Both the position numbers and the translations under genes were made by a program. From assembly GCA_018398585.1 (NCBI GenBank), contig JAGTTD010000001.1, positions 27,845,438 through 27,909,437 of the forward strand: a stretch of DNA of 64,000 nt, given 5' to 3'. This DNA comes from Simmondsia chinensis (lineage: Eukaryota > Streptophyta > Magnoliopsida > Caryophyllales > Simmondsiaceae). Below are positions 46,313 through 58,864 of this stretch, piece after piece (the stretch's first letter is position 1; each line of letters starts with the position of its first letter). The notes beneath the pieces are model-generated. The model worked only from the letters and a program-made list of their open reading frames with translations. It ran no database searches and was not told the origin of the DNA.

Positions 46313-49280
46313 ATCTCCTGCTTGTCCTTAATCCAATTAGCCTTACATTGCACAGGGATCTTTCAACTCTTTGACTACAAACTTTTACCAGTACCAATAT
46401 GTCACTATCTCATTCGTTTGCTTACAAGCTTTGATCTACTTGGGACCTTATGACTTAACTAGTCTACTCAACAACTTCATAACTGTCAAGTGCCCGACTT
46501 CCAAGTGAAGTAAGCAATACAATACTGCTTCACTCTTCACTATCTAATGACTCCCACTATAAGGTAAAATGAATTTCTGACATCAAACGTCTATGCTCCC
46601 TTTTGAAACTAACGACCCATGATAAACTCAATATGCTTTCTTTGAATCCTAAGAAAGCTTGATCCTAAAAATATTTTGTGCTCATCTTGGTCTTTCACTT
46701 TAAATAATTGGACAATTATTCATTACAGTTCATAGAAATTCTACACCATTCTCAATGAGTAGAATCCCATTTATATATAATACTTAGAAAGCCACTATTT
46801 TCTAGCCATGTCACACGTACTCTTATGGTTCACTAACTTTTGATTCAAATCACTAGAACTTGATAACCGTCATCGAATCTACTATTCAATGAACAAGATG
46901 CATATTTATATCTACAAATAGACTACCTTAGTTTACATACTATATGCTCGTGACTCTTGGCAACAAACTTGCCTGGTTGTATCATATACATTCAGAAAAT
47001 GCCGTCTTGATTTCCATTTCCTATATCTCATTACAATGAGATACAATGGATAAGAGCATATTTATGGACTTAAGCATAGCATAGAAGGTTTCATCAAACA
47101 CGATTCCTTCATTTAGGAACCTACTGCCATCAATCTAGCCTTGAAAGTCTCAACCTTTTTATCCACTCAACTCTTTATACTTGTAGATCCATTAAGATCA
47201 AATCTAACGGACTTAATATCTTTCGACGCCTTTACAAGTTCCCAGACTTAGTTAAAATACAATTACTTTAATTTAACTTTTGCTACCCTGACCAATTGTT
47301 CATATAGTCCAAAGGATCATATTACTATTGTACTTAACCGTTAAGACTAAAGACATAAATCCATTAGGTTACCTTTGCCAAGCTCCCACTACGCCAAAGC
47401 TCTCATGTACTCAATGTGACAATAACCTGGTTGAAAATATATCTAATACATAATAAGTTGTATCAAACTATGGAGACACTGCATCTCATAATGTTAATCT
47501 ATCCAACACAAGCTATTTTCTGTACTTTTAGAACACTTTCTAAAACATCTTACATAACAAACCTTTTGATATATAGAAGTAACTCATCATATGAATCTTA
47601 TCATATTCAATAATATATTATTGATCCTTTTCACAACACTTTGCAGCAAGGAAAAATAAAAATTCTCCTCAAATCACCACTTGGATCTAATCAGAGTGAC
47701 TTGATATAATTAAATGATCCCAACTTTAGTCTTTAATTCTTTGAACTTTTCAAAGGATTCAAGACTTCAGTCTTCATAGGTATATCCATATATCAACTAA
47801 TTGAGTAGTTATTCATAAATATTTTATGACATACTATTCACTTTTGCTCACTTGAACTTTTAGCACTCCATAAATATTTTATGAATAAGTTCTAGCAGCT
47901 TAGTGGCTCTACTCTTTTTACTCTTAAAAGGCTCTTTCAGTCATCATTAATTCAAACATGATTCACATACAGGTTATAATTTTAGTACTTAATAATCCCA
48001 TAACAAATCAAACTAATTTTGAATCAAATTAAATTAAAGTGACGTAAGAATAACTGCCACTTGAAAGCTATATGGATTTCAGGAAATTTTTCTTTTATAT
48101 GGTTATACGGCCTAACTTGTATTAGATGAATAAATTCCAATTAACATAGTTTTGATTAAAATAAGTCAGCTATCTACCAATGTATACATTTTAAATAAAC
48201 ACTCTACTTACTTAACTATAGGTCTATTTTTCAGAAAAATAACTGAAATACTATTTTTGAAACAAATAGTAAATAGAAATCAAATTTCAAAACAAATTGG
48301 TACATTAAGACGGTTACGCAAAATCAAAGCTATGTTCCTTAAACTACTATTTCTAAGTGCCCTTACTGAAAGCCCAATCATTAGGACACTAGTGAATTAC
48401 CTACAAGTCAAAACTAGAGGAGACAAAATATCAAATACCTTGTAATATTGGCTTTCCTGACTTGGAAACAATAGTATTTAAACTCCTAGGCAATCCATTT
48501 TAAAGTCCATTGCTATTATAAAAGAGAAAAATGTATTTTGACTCATGTTTTAATTTACCCTCTTAAGGGTCCTAATTCCTGAGATAGATGCTTACACTAA
48601 GTGGACCCATCCCTTAGTTCTCGTGACACCTTTTCTTTCAAATTATATTTCATCAGTTCTAAAAATGAGCAATCTTTATTACTCAATGTATTCAACCTAA
48701 ACCGATTTAAAGACATTGATAGGCAAGTCAGGATCATATCCTGTTAAGATTGGCTATCAATATTTGCATCAAGAATTCCAGTTTAATTAAAAGTGCTATC
48801 ATCATACAATGCGCTCTTGAACTAAACTTTCCTAACGCAATCTTGTGTCTATCATAGCTGTTCTCATTCTACTGTATCTCTAATCAAACACATCTTTGAA
48901 ATATCTGATCATCTCTACTACAGCTGAATTTTCAAGTCTCTAATACTGGAAAATGTTCAACATCTAATATTCAAATCTAGCAACTGAATCTCTTTAGTGG
49001 ATCTAAATGTTCTTTTCAACTCAGTAGATCTACTAGCAGCAATTAGAGAATTCTGAGCATCTCCTAGTGCTCCACATGCACTAAGACATGCCATATCATA
49101 GTGTCAAAACAAAAAAGACAACCAAGACCTACCATTATTGCTCGCAATGCAAAATATCACAACCAATCAAAAAAAAAAAAAAAAAAAAAAACCTTGTAAA
49201 ACAAGTCATATAACATGCAAGATTACTTTTCTTGCTTGCAAACAATCAAAATTCGGAGTTTACAATCCAACACTTACATG
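46313..49280 (-). pseudogene. Copia C3 internal region, heavily decayed
   Basis: No useful frames remain, but DNA-level similarity to C1 and C2 is clear in order. The segment near 47,130-47,260 (tttatccactcaactctt, tctttcgacgcc, acaagttcccag) matches C1 34,895-34,990, the RT N-terminal zone. Earlier parts match the RNase H and RT zones, and the 48.9-49.1 kb part matches gag. Orientation is minus. It is the oldest of the three copies judging by decay. A 23-base A run is at about 49,169-49,191. Confidence 0.65.
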
Positions 49281-50172
49281 TATGCTATGGTGATCCAACT
49301 GAACTACCCAAAACTCCCCGTCGGCGAGGCTAAATTGAGATATTAGAAGGGTGAGAACATTTCTCAATAAATATGTTTTCTTATAAACTCTTTACTGAAC
49401 ATATTTAACACACCACTCTACCTTCATCCTCTAAGGTCAAACAACAGAGCTCCTCGAAGAGGTTAATGTAGACCTAGCCAAGCGTACGCTGCTACCTTGA
49501 CATCCTTACAAGTCCATGACGTACTCGACGTCGGCATGGCCTTGCCTGCTTTTTCAGCACTTAAGTCTATCATGAGGAGATCTAACCTTGTATTATGCAA
49601 ATGAACGCTCACCTCAGCAAGCCGCGGCCACCTACTACACTGCCAGACCAGTAACGGAGGTTAGGGGCATTCATTTAGTAGCTCGCTCCCAATTGATATT
49701 TTGAGTCTGGTGAACATTTTACCAATTTTTTCTAACAAACAAAGCATGGAATCCACCTTACCAATCTCTATTTATGTATGCTAACCAATCCCATGGGTGA
49801 GGGGGGGTAAAGAATTATCAGTAAGGTGAGAACAATTCTCAAATTTCTATGTTTCCTTAACATAATCAACTTACCATTTTTCCTTGGTCTTTAAGACAAT
49901 ATCACAATGCTCCCTAGGAGACTATACTATCCTAGTCAAGTGTATATCATTACCTAGATGTTAGTACAAGTAAACAAGATACCGCACATTAGCATGGCCA
50001 CATTTGCTTTCTTGTATCTCTATCTATCGTAAAGAAGTCTAACCCTGTAATTCGGGTATAAACACCCTCCTCGTAGAGCAGCGCCTAACTATACTATTAG
50101 ACCGGCAATGGAGATTGTGATGAAACGACTCCTGTGCCTTATGTTGGGAAAAAGTAACTTTTGTTGGAAAAA
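49280..50172 (-). repeat. Copia C3 5' leader, containing two tandem leader modules
   Basis: Two related blocks, 49,350-49,665 and about 49,830-50,125, share order and words: ggtgagaac, ttctcaa, a cctaggag or cctcgaag core, agtctaaccctgta, agaccrg. The same block occurs once in C2 (about 55,380-55,710). Distance and order place them between gag and the 5' LTR. The untranslated leader therefore seems duplicated in C3. Confidence 0.65.
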
Positions 50173-50184
50173 TAAGCTTTGATA
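50173..50184 (-). promoter_or_regulatory. Degenerate primer-binding site of copia C3
   Basis: gctttgatacag differs at two or three positions from the complement of the initiator-Met primer site (gctctgatacca). It lies where the 5' leader meets the LTR-like sequence to the right. Confidence 0.45.
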
Positions 50185-50389
50185 CAGATCGTTGGGGTCA
50201 CAATTTTTCAACCGTGGTCACAACAAGCGATACCTATTAGAGCACTTAAAGTAGGAGACTCTTCTCTCATCTAATCCCGTGGTCGGAAAGTCACGCTTCG
50301 TGACACCTCACGTGCGAGAGTTCCCGGGAATAGGTTCATCTCTATAAAACCATTTGCCCTAGTACTGGTTGTTTGGACGAATTTTAAAA

Positions 50390-52772
50390 TTTTCCCTAAT
50401 TTTATAAAGTTTAAGCAGCGGAAGGGTTTAGAATTCATAATTCTAAACCTATTTAAAATTCATAATTTTAAATCTACAGATTTAAATTCGTAATTTAAAT
50501 CTAAAGATCTAAATTAAGATCTACATGCTTTGTACTCTAATACATTCATAACAATACATAAGCTTAAACATGCATAATAACGAACACTGTCAACAAATAG
50601 AAAAGCGAAAACTAAAAAAAGAAGAAAAGAAGAACATACCTGGAATTGCACCAATAATAGAATACTAGAAAGAAATAATAATCTTCAAAATTGAGACTCC
50701 GCAAACTTGTACACAATGACCTTAAACTGCCTGGAGAGTGGGCCCCGACAAAATATTAAACTAGGAAAGAAAAAATTTTAAAAGAAAATTTTCTCTCTAA
50801 TTAGGTTTCTGAAACAATTTCAGAAACTCTAAAAAGATTTGTTTCAATTGAATACAAAATCTTTGGAATAGGTACCTCTATTTATTGTAAGCTACCGAAG
50901 CGAAAATCCAATTAATTTTCGATGTGGGACGTGAATAAGAGATGCAAAACACAACGTTTTACACAATCACCAGCCAAAACGTAGCGTTTCATACACAGTA
51001 AAGACGCATGCATATTGGCTTGTCACTGCATGCCACGTGGCAAGCGGTGATTGGTCCGTGCCCAAAGGCACGGATCCTCCCCAGCTGCCCCAGCGCATCA
51101 CGCGCTGGTTGTTCGATCCACGTATACACGGATTCTCAGACCTGTGCGCGGTATTTTTGATTTTTTTTGCTTTTTTTCGTACATGTAAAAATTCATCTTA
51201 TAAATTTTAATTTTTTGAAATTATTTTATTTTATAATCTTTAAATTTATTCATCTTATGAATAATGTTTGGCAAAATTAATTTAACCATCTCAAGGTTAA
51301 ATAATTCATCTCATGAATTCTTTAATATTTTTTCAATGGCAATAAATACAGAGGCTTACGCAGAGATCTCAGGGACAATTTAAATCTGGCTTCAAAAGGG
51401 TTAAATTAATCATCTCAGGAAATAATTTAATTACTATTTAATGAAACTTCAACAACAACAACAATCCTAGTGCCTCGCGACTCCCGCTAAAGCAGGGTCT
51501 GGGAGGGGTATATGGACGCAGCCATACCCCTTCCGAGTGAAATGAGACTGTTTCCGAGGACCCCCATCCTGAAGTACAGGAGCGCCTACAAATAAAACCA
51601 TCAATTTATTGCCAAATGAGTGAAGGAAATAGACATGCAAGCATTTAAGTATGTATGTAAGCCAAGAAAACAGCCAAGTCATCACAGAATAAACTAATCA
51701 GCATATAAGTGCACCACTTGCAGCTATGATTGCCTAGGAATCTTAAACTACAAGCCGCTCGCCGCCCTATTCTACGCTGCCACATCTGCTACCTTTATGC
51801 TAGCCCTCCATCGTGCCCTATCTGAGACCAGGTTTAGGTGGGTACCATTTAATGAAACTTAATTCCACTAAATAAATCTCACTACACTCCAGACTTAATC
51901 CACTTATTCGATATTTCCCTATTAGACTATATTGATGACAATAATCCCTCCACTAGATGTCCATGACGAAGAATAAGTATAACTACTACCATTATCCTTC
52001 TCATAGCTTCTTCATTAGTTACAAACTCGCCCTTCACTGAATAATTCATTTATACTTTAACATATTCACAATATAAATTCCTAATTTCAAACACTTGGAA
52101 TACTTTGGCCAAAGTTTTCAAACTATTTAAATACTTGCGAATCAACTAATGGGACATATATATCTCATAAGAGACTGTAGATTCCCTATTGAATACCTGA
52201 TCCTTGTCATACTTCATGCTACTACCCATTATACGTGGGAATTCTATCATGCGTTTAGACCTTACTTATAGTATATCAAAGTAACTAACGCTCCATGCAC
52301 AAGTCTAGAATACTCTCAGGATTTAGAGCCGTCATTCGAACAGTACACCATGAATCACTCATCTTTGATAGTAGTCTAGAAACAAGCAACTCACATATTC
52401 CAACTCAGTGTGTCAATCTTATTAAACATGCTAACATAACACTTTTGGATCACCATCCACATGACCAAGACAAATCATCTAAAGTGTCACGTTGTAGTCT
52501 TAGCATACAAATGGTCCAAATTTATCTTCGACTACGAGTCTTTCAAATAACAATCCATCTGTGGGTTAATCTCATAAATCACTTAAAACAAACATGTAAA
52601 TTGTGGTTTGAGGACTACACCCATCTCATGAATGTTTCCAAAAAAAAAATCTCATACAGTATAAATACTCGCTTACACAAATTTAACAAGGAAATAACTG
52701 AAACTTTAATTTTATTCTTTAATAAAATAGTATTAACATAATAAATCTGAATTTTAGGACACTATTCCTAAT
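50390..52772 (-). repeat. Long LTR shared by the C3/C2 border, split by an RTE fragment
   Basis: About 2.0 kb without the insertion. The right edge (actattcctaata then atctccaac) is the C1-type LTR start. The left part matches 44,440 onward. It stands between the C3 leader and the C2 internal region, so it could serve both as 5' LTR of C3 and 3' LTR of C2, which would make a tandem LTR-internal-LTR-internal array. Repeated palindromic words (tagaattcataattcta, 50,432-50,450) occur near its left end. Confidence 0.65.
51436..51860 (-). mobile_element. 5'-truncated RTE LINE copy with 14-bp target duplication
   Basis: 397 bp (51,450-51,846) between copies of atttaatgaaactt at 51,436-51,449 and 51,847-51,860. 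It starts with a TTG-type tail (aacaacaacaacaatcc on the + strand), then the family's 3' UTR (tagtgcctcg, ctgtttccgaggaccccc). Its right part matches the C-terminal coding end of the 56.9-61.2 kb copy (gctacc, aggtttaggtggg). It was inserted after the copia LTR, since it splits that LTR. Confidence 0.9.
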
Positions 52773-55100
52773 AATCTCCAACTTGTCCTAAATCCAATTT
52801 ATGACAAGATATCCCATCTCTTTTGTGTATGAACCAAAAGTCTACTAGGTCAATTATTCTATCTGAACCAACATGCCCTCTATGCAGTTTTTGAAGCTAC
52901 AACGTATTTAACCTCTATGGTGAAGTCCGCAATACAATATTGCTTGACATTCCTTCCACTAATGGCTCCTACTCCAAGGGTAAAGTCATGCCCGGACGTC
53001 GAACATCTGGCTTATATATTTGACTGGAAGTCTTAGGATAATATATCCAACTGGAACTAGCTCGTCACTTTGAAAGATCAACATATAATCTCTAGTCTTT
53101 CTTAAGTACTAGAGAAAACGCTTCATTGCCACTTAGTGCATCAGACCCGAGTTAGACTGACACTTGCTTACTGTACCATAGTATAGCAAATATCTGATCT
53201 CGTGCACAGCATGCCATACATGAGGCTCCCACTGCCAAAGCATATGGAATATTCCTCAACTGTTCCTCCTCTTGAGATGCCATAGAACACTGCTCTAAAC
53301 AGAAAAATGGACTCCATGCCTGAAAGGTAAAAAAAAATATTTTTAGAGTCCTCCATAAAATACCTTGACAACATTTGGCCATTATAAGCGCCTAGAGAAA
53401 GACCCAACATCTTACTCTTACAACCTCGCAGAAGTTTAATCCTAAGAGTAGACATAGCTTCTCCTATATCCTTCATATTGAGCTATCATGACAACCAAGT
53501 CTTTACAGCTAATGATACCATTATTCCTAATGAGTAGTATATTGTTGACATACAATACCAAGAAAGTCACTACTTTCTCTTAATGTGGTTTGTATACACA
53601 TGGTTCATTCAACCAATTGCTCAGAACTATAAGATTTAATTGCTTTCTTGTGACTAAAATGATCAGATTCAATGTTACGGTCAACCACTATGAGCCTGTC
53701 AAGTGTCCTGACAAGCTCTTGTGTACCTGGAACATTCTCGTTCCTATCAGTAGGTGCATGTAATGCATCCACTATGTCTTGAGTTGTGTCTAACTGTCCA
53801 GAATTAGTGTCATTTTCTTTTAATTCTTATAATACTATTTTGTTTTTGTTTTTGAAGTTGCAAAATCCTTCTCTAAATATTTTGCATTGTATTTACAAAA
53901 ACCTTTATAATCAAAAACTTTTGAAAAGATCGTCCTTGTTCCTTTTATTTACAACAATATTTTGCTGCAGTGTACCCAGAGCAGAAAGCTGAGATCTTAT
54001 CTTATTTGTAGTTTGGAGATCCAGAAATTCACCCAAAAAATATTCACCACCTCGATCTGATCGAAGTGACTTAACTTGTTTACCGAATAGCTTTTAAACT
54101 TCAACTTTCTACTTTTTTAATTTTTTAAAACTTCCAACTTATGTCCCATCAGTTACATATGTCCATGCCTTGAGTAATTATCACTAATGTGATTAAGTAC
54201 TCATACCCTCATATTGCCTGAACATGTATTGGTCCACGCACATTTATGTGAACTAGCTCAAGCAACTCACCAACTCTATACTCTTAAAGACAGACTTGGT
54301 CATCTCTCTTTCTATACAGGATTCGCAGACTAGTAATAACCTCAGGTCCAAAGCCTTTATCAGTCCATCTTTTACCGGTCTTTGGATTATGTTCGAATTA
54401 CTGTGACTGTTGGTGCCATGTATAGGCAATATCCCTTTCAAGGTGTTTTCTTTTAGGAGATCGAACAAGTGAGCTTGTGCTAGATTCTTTTAAACAAATA
54501 TGAGAGTTTTGATCAATAAACAACATGAATAAACCATTTATACAAGTATATTTTCCAAATTTATTTCTGGTATTAAAAGGTTCACAATCAAAAATAACTG
54601 AATAATAATTATTCATAAAACGAGTTACAGAAATCAAATTATTGTATAGAGTAGCTACAAATAATCAATATTTTAAAATAATAAACTCGAACACTAAAAC
54701 TAAGCTAACATCTCCTACACTTAAGACCACTACTCTTGCACTGTTCCTGACCATCAAGTATAGCTCTCCATCATGCAGCCTTTTAGTTAGCCTGAGCCCC
54801 TGTAATATATTACAGACATAGTCAGTTGAACATGAGTCCACACACCAGGAACCTGGTGGTGAGCTCTTAATTGTGCATGGCTGAACTATGTGAGATATCA
54901 ATATATCTTCGCTAGATGGCTTAGTAGTCTTTTTAAGAAGAGAAGCTAAGTACTTAGTGCAATTTTTAATCTAGTAGCTAGTCTTCTCGCAAAAGAAACA
55001 CTTTCCTTTTGCCAACTTCTTTATGGACTTCGTTGCTACTATAGCGACCTTGCCCTTTCCTTTCTTTCCAGTAGTTTCCTTGTGAGTAATAATTAAGTCC
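52773..55100 (-). pseudogene. Copia C2 internal region with internal deletions
   Basis: Order as in C1: RNase H (53,000-53,270, YGMLCTRSDICYTMVQ), RT end (about 53,500-53,630), integrase remnant, pre-integrase (54,468-54,253 and 54,637-54,398: ISVTRFMNNYYSV, AYTWHQ), and protease (54,901-54,665: PGSWCVDSCSTDYVCNILQG). The gag zinc knuckle is around 54,980-55,020 (KGKCFFCEK, NCTKYLA). The protease triad reads DSC. Relative to C1, about 0.5 kb of RT is missing at about 53,645 and about 0.27 kb near 53,930. The gag capsid domain is absent beyond about 55,100. Confidence 0.8.
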
Positions 55101-55740
55101 AACTTGATTTTTCTAGGCAAAGTAATTTAGTCCAATGAGTTCATTATGCATTAGTAATCAAGTGAAGTTCACCAATCGTATCCAATTCAAAATACTGTAA
55201 ATGCAAACATTCGTGTAACTGCATAACAAGAGTCATGTCTAATGCAGTAATATCTATTCTTTCAATTTAGCATACACAATAAGTCAGATATCCATCAAAC
55301 TGTACTATCATGCATACAATGTTGACCCAAACACACCACTCCTTACTCCCCGGCAGCGGGGTCGCACGAAGCTAGTTCTGGTGAGAATTATTCTCAATTA
55401 ATATGTTTTCTAGTGACTCTTACTAAACGTGATTAACGCACCACTTTATCTTAGTCTTTAACTTAACACAATAGAGTTTCTCAGGGAGACTAATGCATCA
55501 CGCTAGTCAAGTGTAAACCATTACCTAAACCTCTATAAAAATACACGAAATACTCCACGGTAGCGTGGTCGCATCGCTTCTTTGCACTTCAGTTCATCCC
55601 AATAGAAGTCTAACCCTATAATCTATAAACCGACATCCTTCGCATGGAGGTCTATAAATTTACTATACTGCTAGACCTGTAAAGGAGACCGTGAGATTAC
55701 AACAATTGAAATCTCGCTCCCACTTGATTTTTAAAACTAG
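55101..55740 (-). repeat. Copia C2 5' leader with one leader module
   Basis: No coding. The block at about 55,380-55,710 (ggtgagaat, ttctcaa, agtctaaccctataa, tagacctgtaaaggag) is the single counterpart of the duplicated module in C3. Confidence 0.6.
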
Positions 55741-55782
55741 TGGTTTTTAATTGACTTGCATTTACGACCTGGATTATCTCTA

Positions 55783-56455
55783 ACCCATTTGTAATCTCAT
55801 TCTAAAATCAACCAAAATTAGTTAATTAATTAATTTAAAATATTATCATTTTATAACATAGATTATCTCATAATCTAACTTTAGAATCTCATTTCCAATT
55901 CAATCAATAAAATTAATTAACTAATTTTAATTAAAATAATACCAACATCTAATTTAAAATATCATGTAATTAGAATCCCATTCTAAAATTAAATTAATTA
56001 ATAGAAATTAATTTTTATTAAAACAGTACCATAAATTTAGATTATCTCATAATCTATTTTTTAGAATTTAATTTAAAATTAGTAACGTCTTAAATTTTAG
56101 ACTATCACATAGTCTACTTTTGAATCTCATTCTAAAAGTTAAATAAGCTTAGATAATCCAGTAGTCTAGCTTAAAATCTTATTCTAAAATTTATTAATAA
56201 AATTTAACTTTTATTTTAAAAATAAAGTTAACTTAGACTATCACATCGTCTATTTTAGAATCTTATCTTGAAAGAATTTAAAATAACACTGATTCACAAT
56301 TTAGATTATCTTATAATCTAATTTTAGAATCTCATTCTAAAATATTTAATTAATAAAATAATTAATTTATAATTATTATTAAATAAGTATTGACGTCTAC
56401 ACGTCCAAAAATAAAATAATTTTTTTAATTTTAAATTAAAATAATTTAATTTTAA
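55783..56455. repeat. AT-rich tract of repeated short palindromes
   Basis: Related units recur at irregular spacing of about 50-180 bp. Each has a small inverted repeat followed by tttagaatctcattctaaaa-type sequence. Examples are gattatctcataatc at 55,861 and 56,041, gactatcacatagtc near 56,100, agactatcacatcgtct at 56,235, and gattatcttataatc near 56,304. It probably belongs to the copia LTR family, where similar palindromic words occur near 50,432. Confidence 0.6.
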
Positions 56456-56459
56456 GTAA

Positions 56460-56938
56460 ATAATTAAATCTAATCACAGTACAGTGATTTTAAGTTGAAA
56501 TGAGTTAACAATAACGATTTAGGGCAACAAAAAAACACAATGAACACAACATATTGATTTACAACCTGACATTAGAGGCTAGTCACGATTTAGGACAAAA
56601 AACATACACAATACAGTGATTTTAAGTTGAAATGAGATAACAATCCTGATTTAGAGCTACAACAAGCCACAATTAACACAATATATTTGATTTCTTGACC
56701 TGACCTACTGGACAAGATTTGGGGAAAAAACATACACAATTAACACAATAAAGACTTTATGCTAAATGAGACATCAATAAAGATTTGGGGAAACAAATAC
56801 ACACTATAAACAGAATTTAGTGATTTTCAACCATATATTCGTGACTGGTCATGATTTAGAGAAGAAAGGCATATGTAATGAACATTTTCTAGCTCAAATT
56901 AAAGCCTAATCATGATTTAGGGGCAAAAACATACACAA
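56460..56938 (+). repeat. Second A/B satellite block, left part
   Basis: About 480 bp of + oriented A/B monomers, including one C-type short monomer near 56,870-56,925. It is interrupted at 56,939 by the LINE. Confidence 0.88.
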
Positions 56939-57231
56939 CAACAACAATAACAACAATCCCAGTGCCTCAAGGGCTCCCACAAAAGCCGGGTCGGGGGGGG
57001 GGGGGGGGGGGGGGGTTGATGTACGCAACCTTCCCCCTTCAGGGTGTCAACCTGAAGAGAGGCTGTTTCCGAGGACCCCCAACCTGAGAGGTAAGTCTTC
57101 ATCCCCTCATGGGGACCTGTGAGCAATGAGCTGTGAGCAATAGGTCATGAAAGCAAAAGAGTAAGCCATAGCATAAAAATGTCCTAGAGGAGATTACAAG
57201 GCACAACCTTCCTACAAGGCAGCTAGTATGC

Positions 57232-57985
57232 TCAAATATGCCAAGAAAACAAATAAACAAATAAGCAAATAGGCCGATAGTAGACAAATAGGTGTATAGG
57301 TAGATAGGTACAGCCTAATAAGCCTATACGCCTATGAACACATAAATAGCAGAATAAGCAGTAGTGTGAGGCCGCTACCTCTGCTACTTCTATACTAGTC
57401 ATCCCTGGAGCTTTAGCTCTATCTAAGGCCATCTCCTTCCATGAGTTTAGGTGGGTGAGCTCCTGCCGTACGACTGCAGTCGATCCTCCTTTGGCCTGTT
57501 TCATCCTCTTCTTCCTAGCGTGGTACGAAGCTGATCGGAATACCTGACTGGAGCAGTGGATGATTTCCTCCTAGCGTGCCTGAACCACTTCAAACACAGC
57601 TTCTTTATTTTATATTCTTTCTTCTATCTAGGCCACGCCTCACTATGCCACATACCACATCCTTGATTGCCGCCCTTGGGACCGCAAGTCCATATGTCTA
57701 AGCTGTGGAATAGGCATAGAGTCGTGGCACTAGATCGAGCTTACGAGTGGACAGATGCTCCAACACGGCTATATCGAGTATGCCTATCATAGTCCTCCAC
57801 ACAGCTCTGTCTAGAGCCATCTCATCATTTAGGTTGAGATAGGTAAGATCTCGTCCTATTGTCTCCATCCAGCTCTTCTTTGGTCGTCCTCTCCCTCTCT
57901 TCCTGCCTGCTATGTGGAGTTGTTCGCATCTCCTGACAGGTGCAGTGGTGGCTCTCCTTTTAACATGTCCAAACCACCGCATCAT
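57232..57985 (-). pseudogene. RTE LINE C-terminal region, with a repeated C-terminal motif
   Basis: 57,985-57,698 reads [40 protein letters not shown] and [16 protein letters not shown], the basic C-terminal tail of RTE proteins. About 500 bp later, the frame 57,504-57,232 contains VVRQELTHLNSWKEMALDRA, which resembles the same [15 protein letters not shown] block. The tail module may have been duplicated, or the second may be a diverged remnant. Confidence 0.72.
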
Positions 57986-58029
57986 TGTTCCCTCAACTTA
58001 TCTTATATTGGGGCAACACCCAGTTTACT

Positions 58030-58834
58030 TCTAATGACCTCATTTTGGATCCTGTCCCTCCTTGTGTATGTGTTCTGTTCCAATCCGTACAACTTCTACG
58101 CTAGGCGTGGTAGAGGTGCTGAACTTAAGTTCCACATATTTTGTCTTAGATTTACTGAGTCTTAGACCTTTCGATTCTAGGGACAACCTCCAAATTTCCA
58201 GTTTTTCATTCACCTCCACTCTAGAACCCACTAGGACTATGTCGTCCGCGAAAAGCATGCACCAAGGTACCTCCCCTTGGACATGCCTAGCGAGCTCGTC
58301 CATCACCAAAATGAACAGAAACGGACTCAATGCTGATCCTTGGTGTACCCCTACAGTAATGGGAAAAGCGTCTGTCTCCCCTTCAGTAGTGAGCACACTA
58401 GTTTAAGCATCTTCGTACATGTCCTTGATGACTCGTATGTAGGACTTGTGGATGCCTTTCCTCTCCAGGACCAACCATAGGACTTCTCTCGGCACTCTAT
58501 CATATGCCTTCTCCAAATCAATGAAAACCATGTGAAGGTCCTTCTGTTTATCTCTGTAGTACTCTATGGACCTCCTCAAGAGATGAATGGCTTCTGTTGT
58601 TGATCTACCAGGCATAAATCCAAATTGGTTATCTGAGACTCCTGCTTGGTGGCGAAGCCTTCCTTCTATGACCCGCTCCCATAGTTTCAGGGTGTGGCTT
58701 ATTAATTTGATTCCTCTGTATTTGGCACAACATTGAATGTCACCTTTGTTCTTATAGACAGGGACTAGTATGCTCTTCCGCCAATCATCAGGCATCTTTT
58801 TGTCCTTGAGAATTTGGTTGAATAATTCAGTCAA
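58030..58834 (-). pseudogene. RTE LINE reverse transcriptase
   Basis: 58,834-58,403 has [57 protein letters not shown] and [20 protein letters not shown] (motif A with its Asp). 58,396-58,040 has GVHQGSALSPFLFILVMDEL, then WCMLFADDIVLVGSR (FADD catalytic motif intact) and LRLSKSKTKYVE. The two frames are separated by a stop near 58,400. This is the polymerase used in target-primed reverse transcription. Confidence 0.93.
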
Positions 58835-58864
58835 CCATCTTATACCCGTTTCTCCGGTACATTT

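Noticed and set aside
51467..51685. 72-codon minus-strand frame as a gene
   Set aside because: It lies wholly within the truncated RTE fragment bounded by the 14-bp target duplication.
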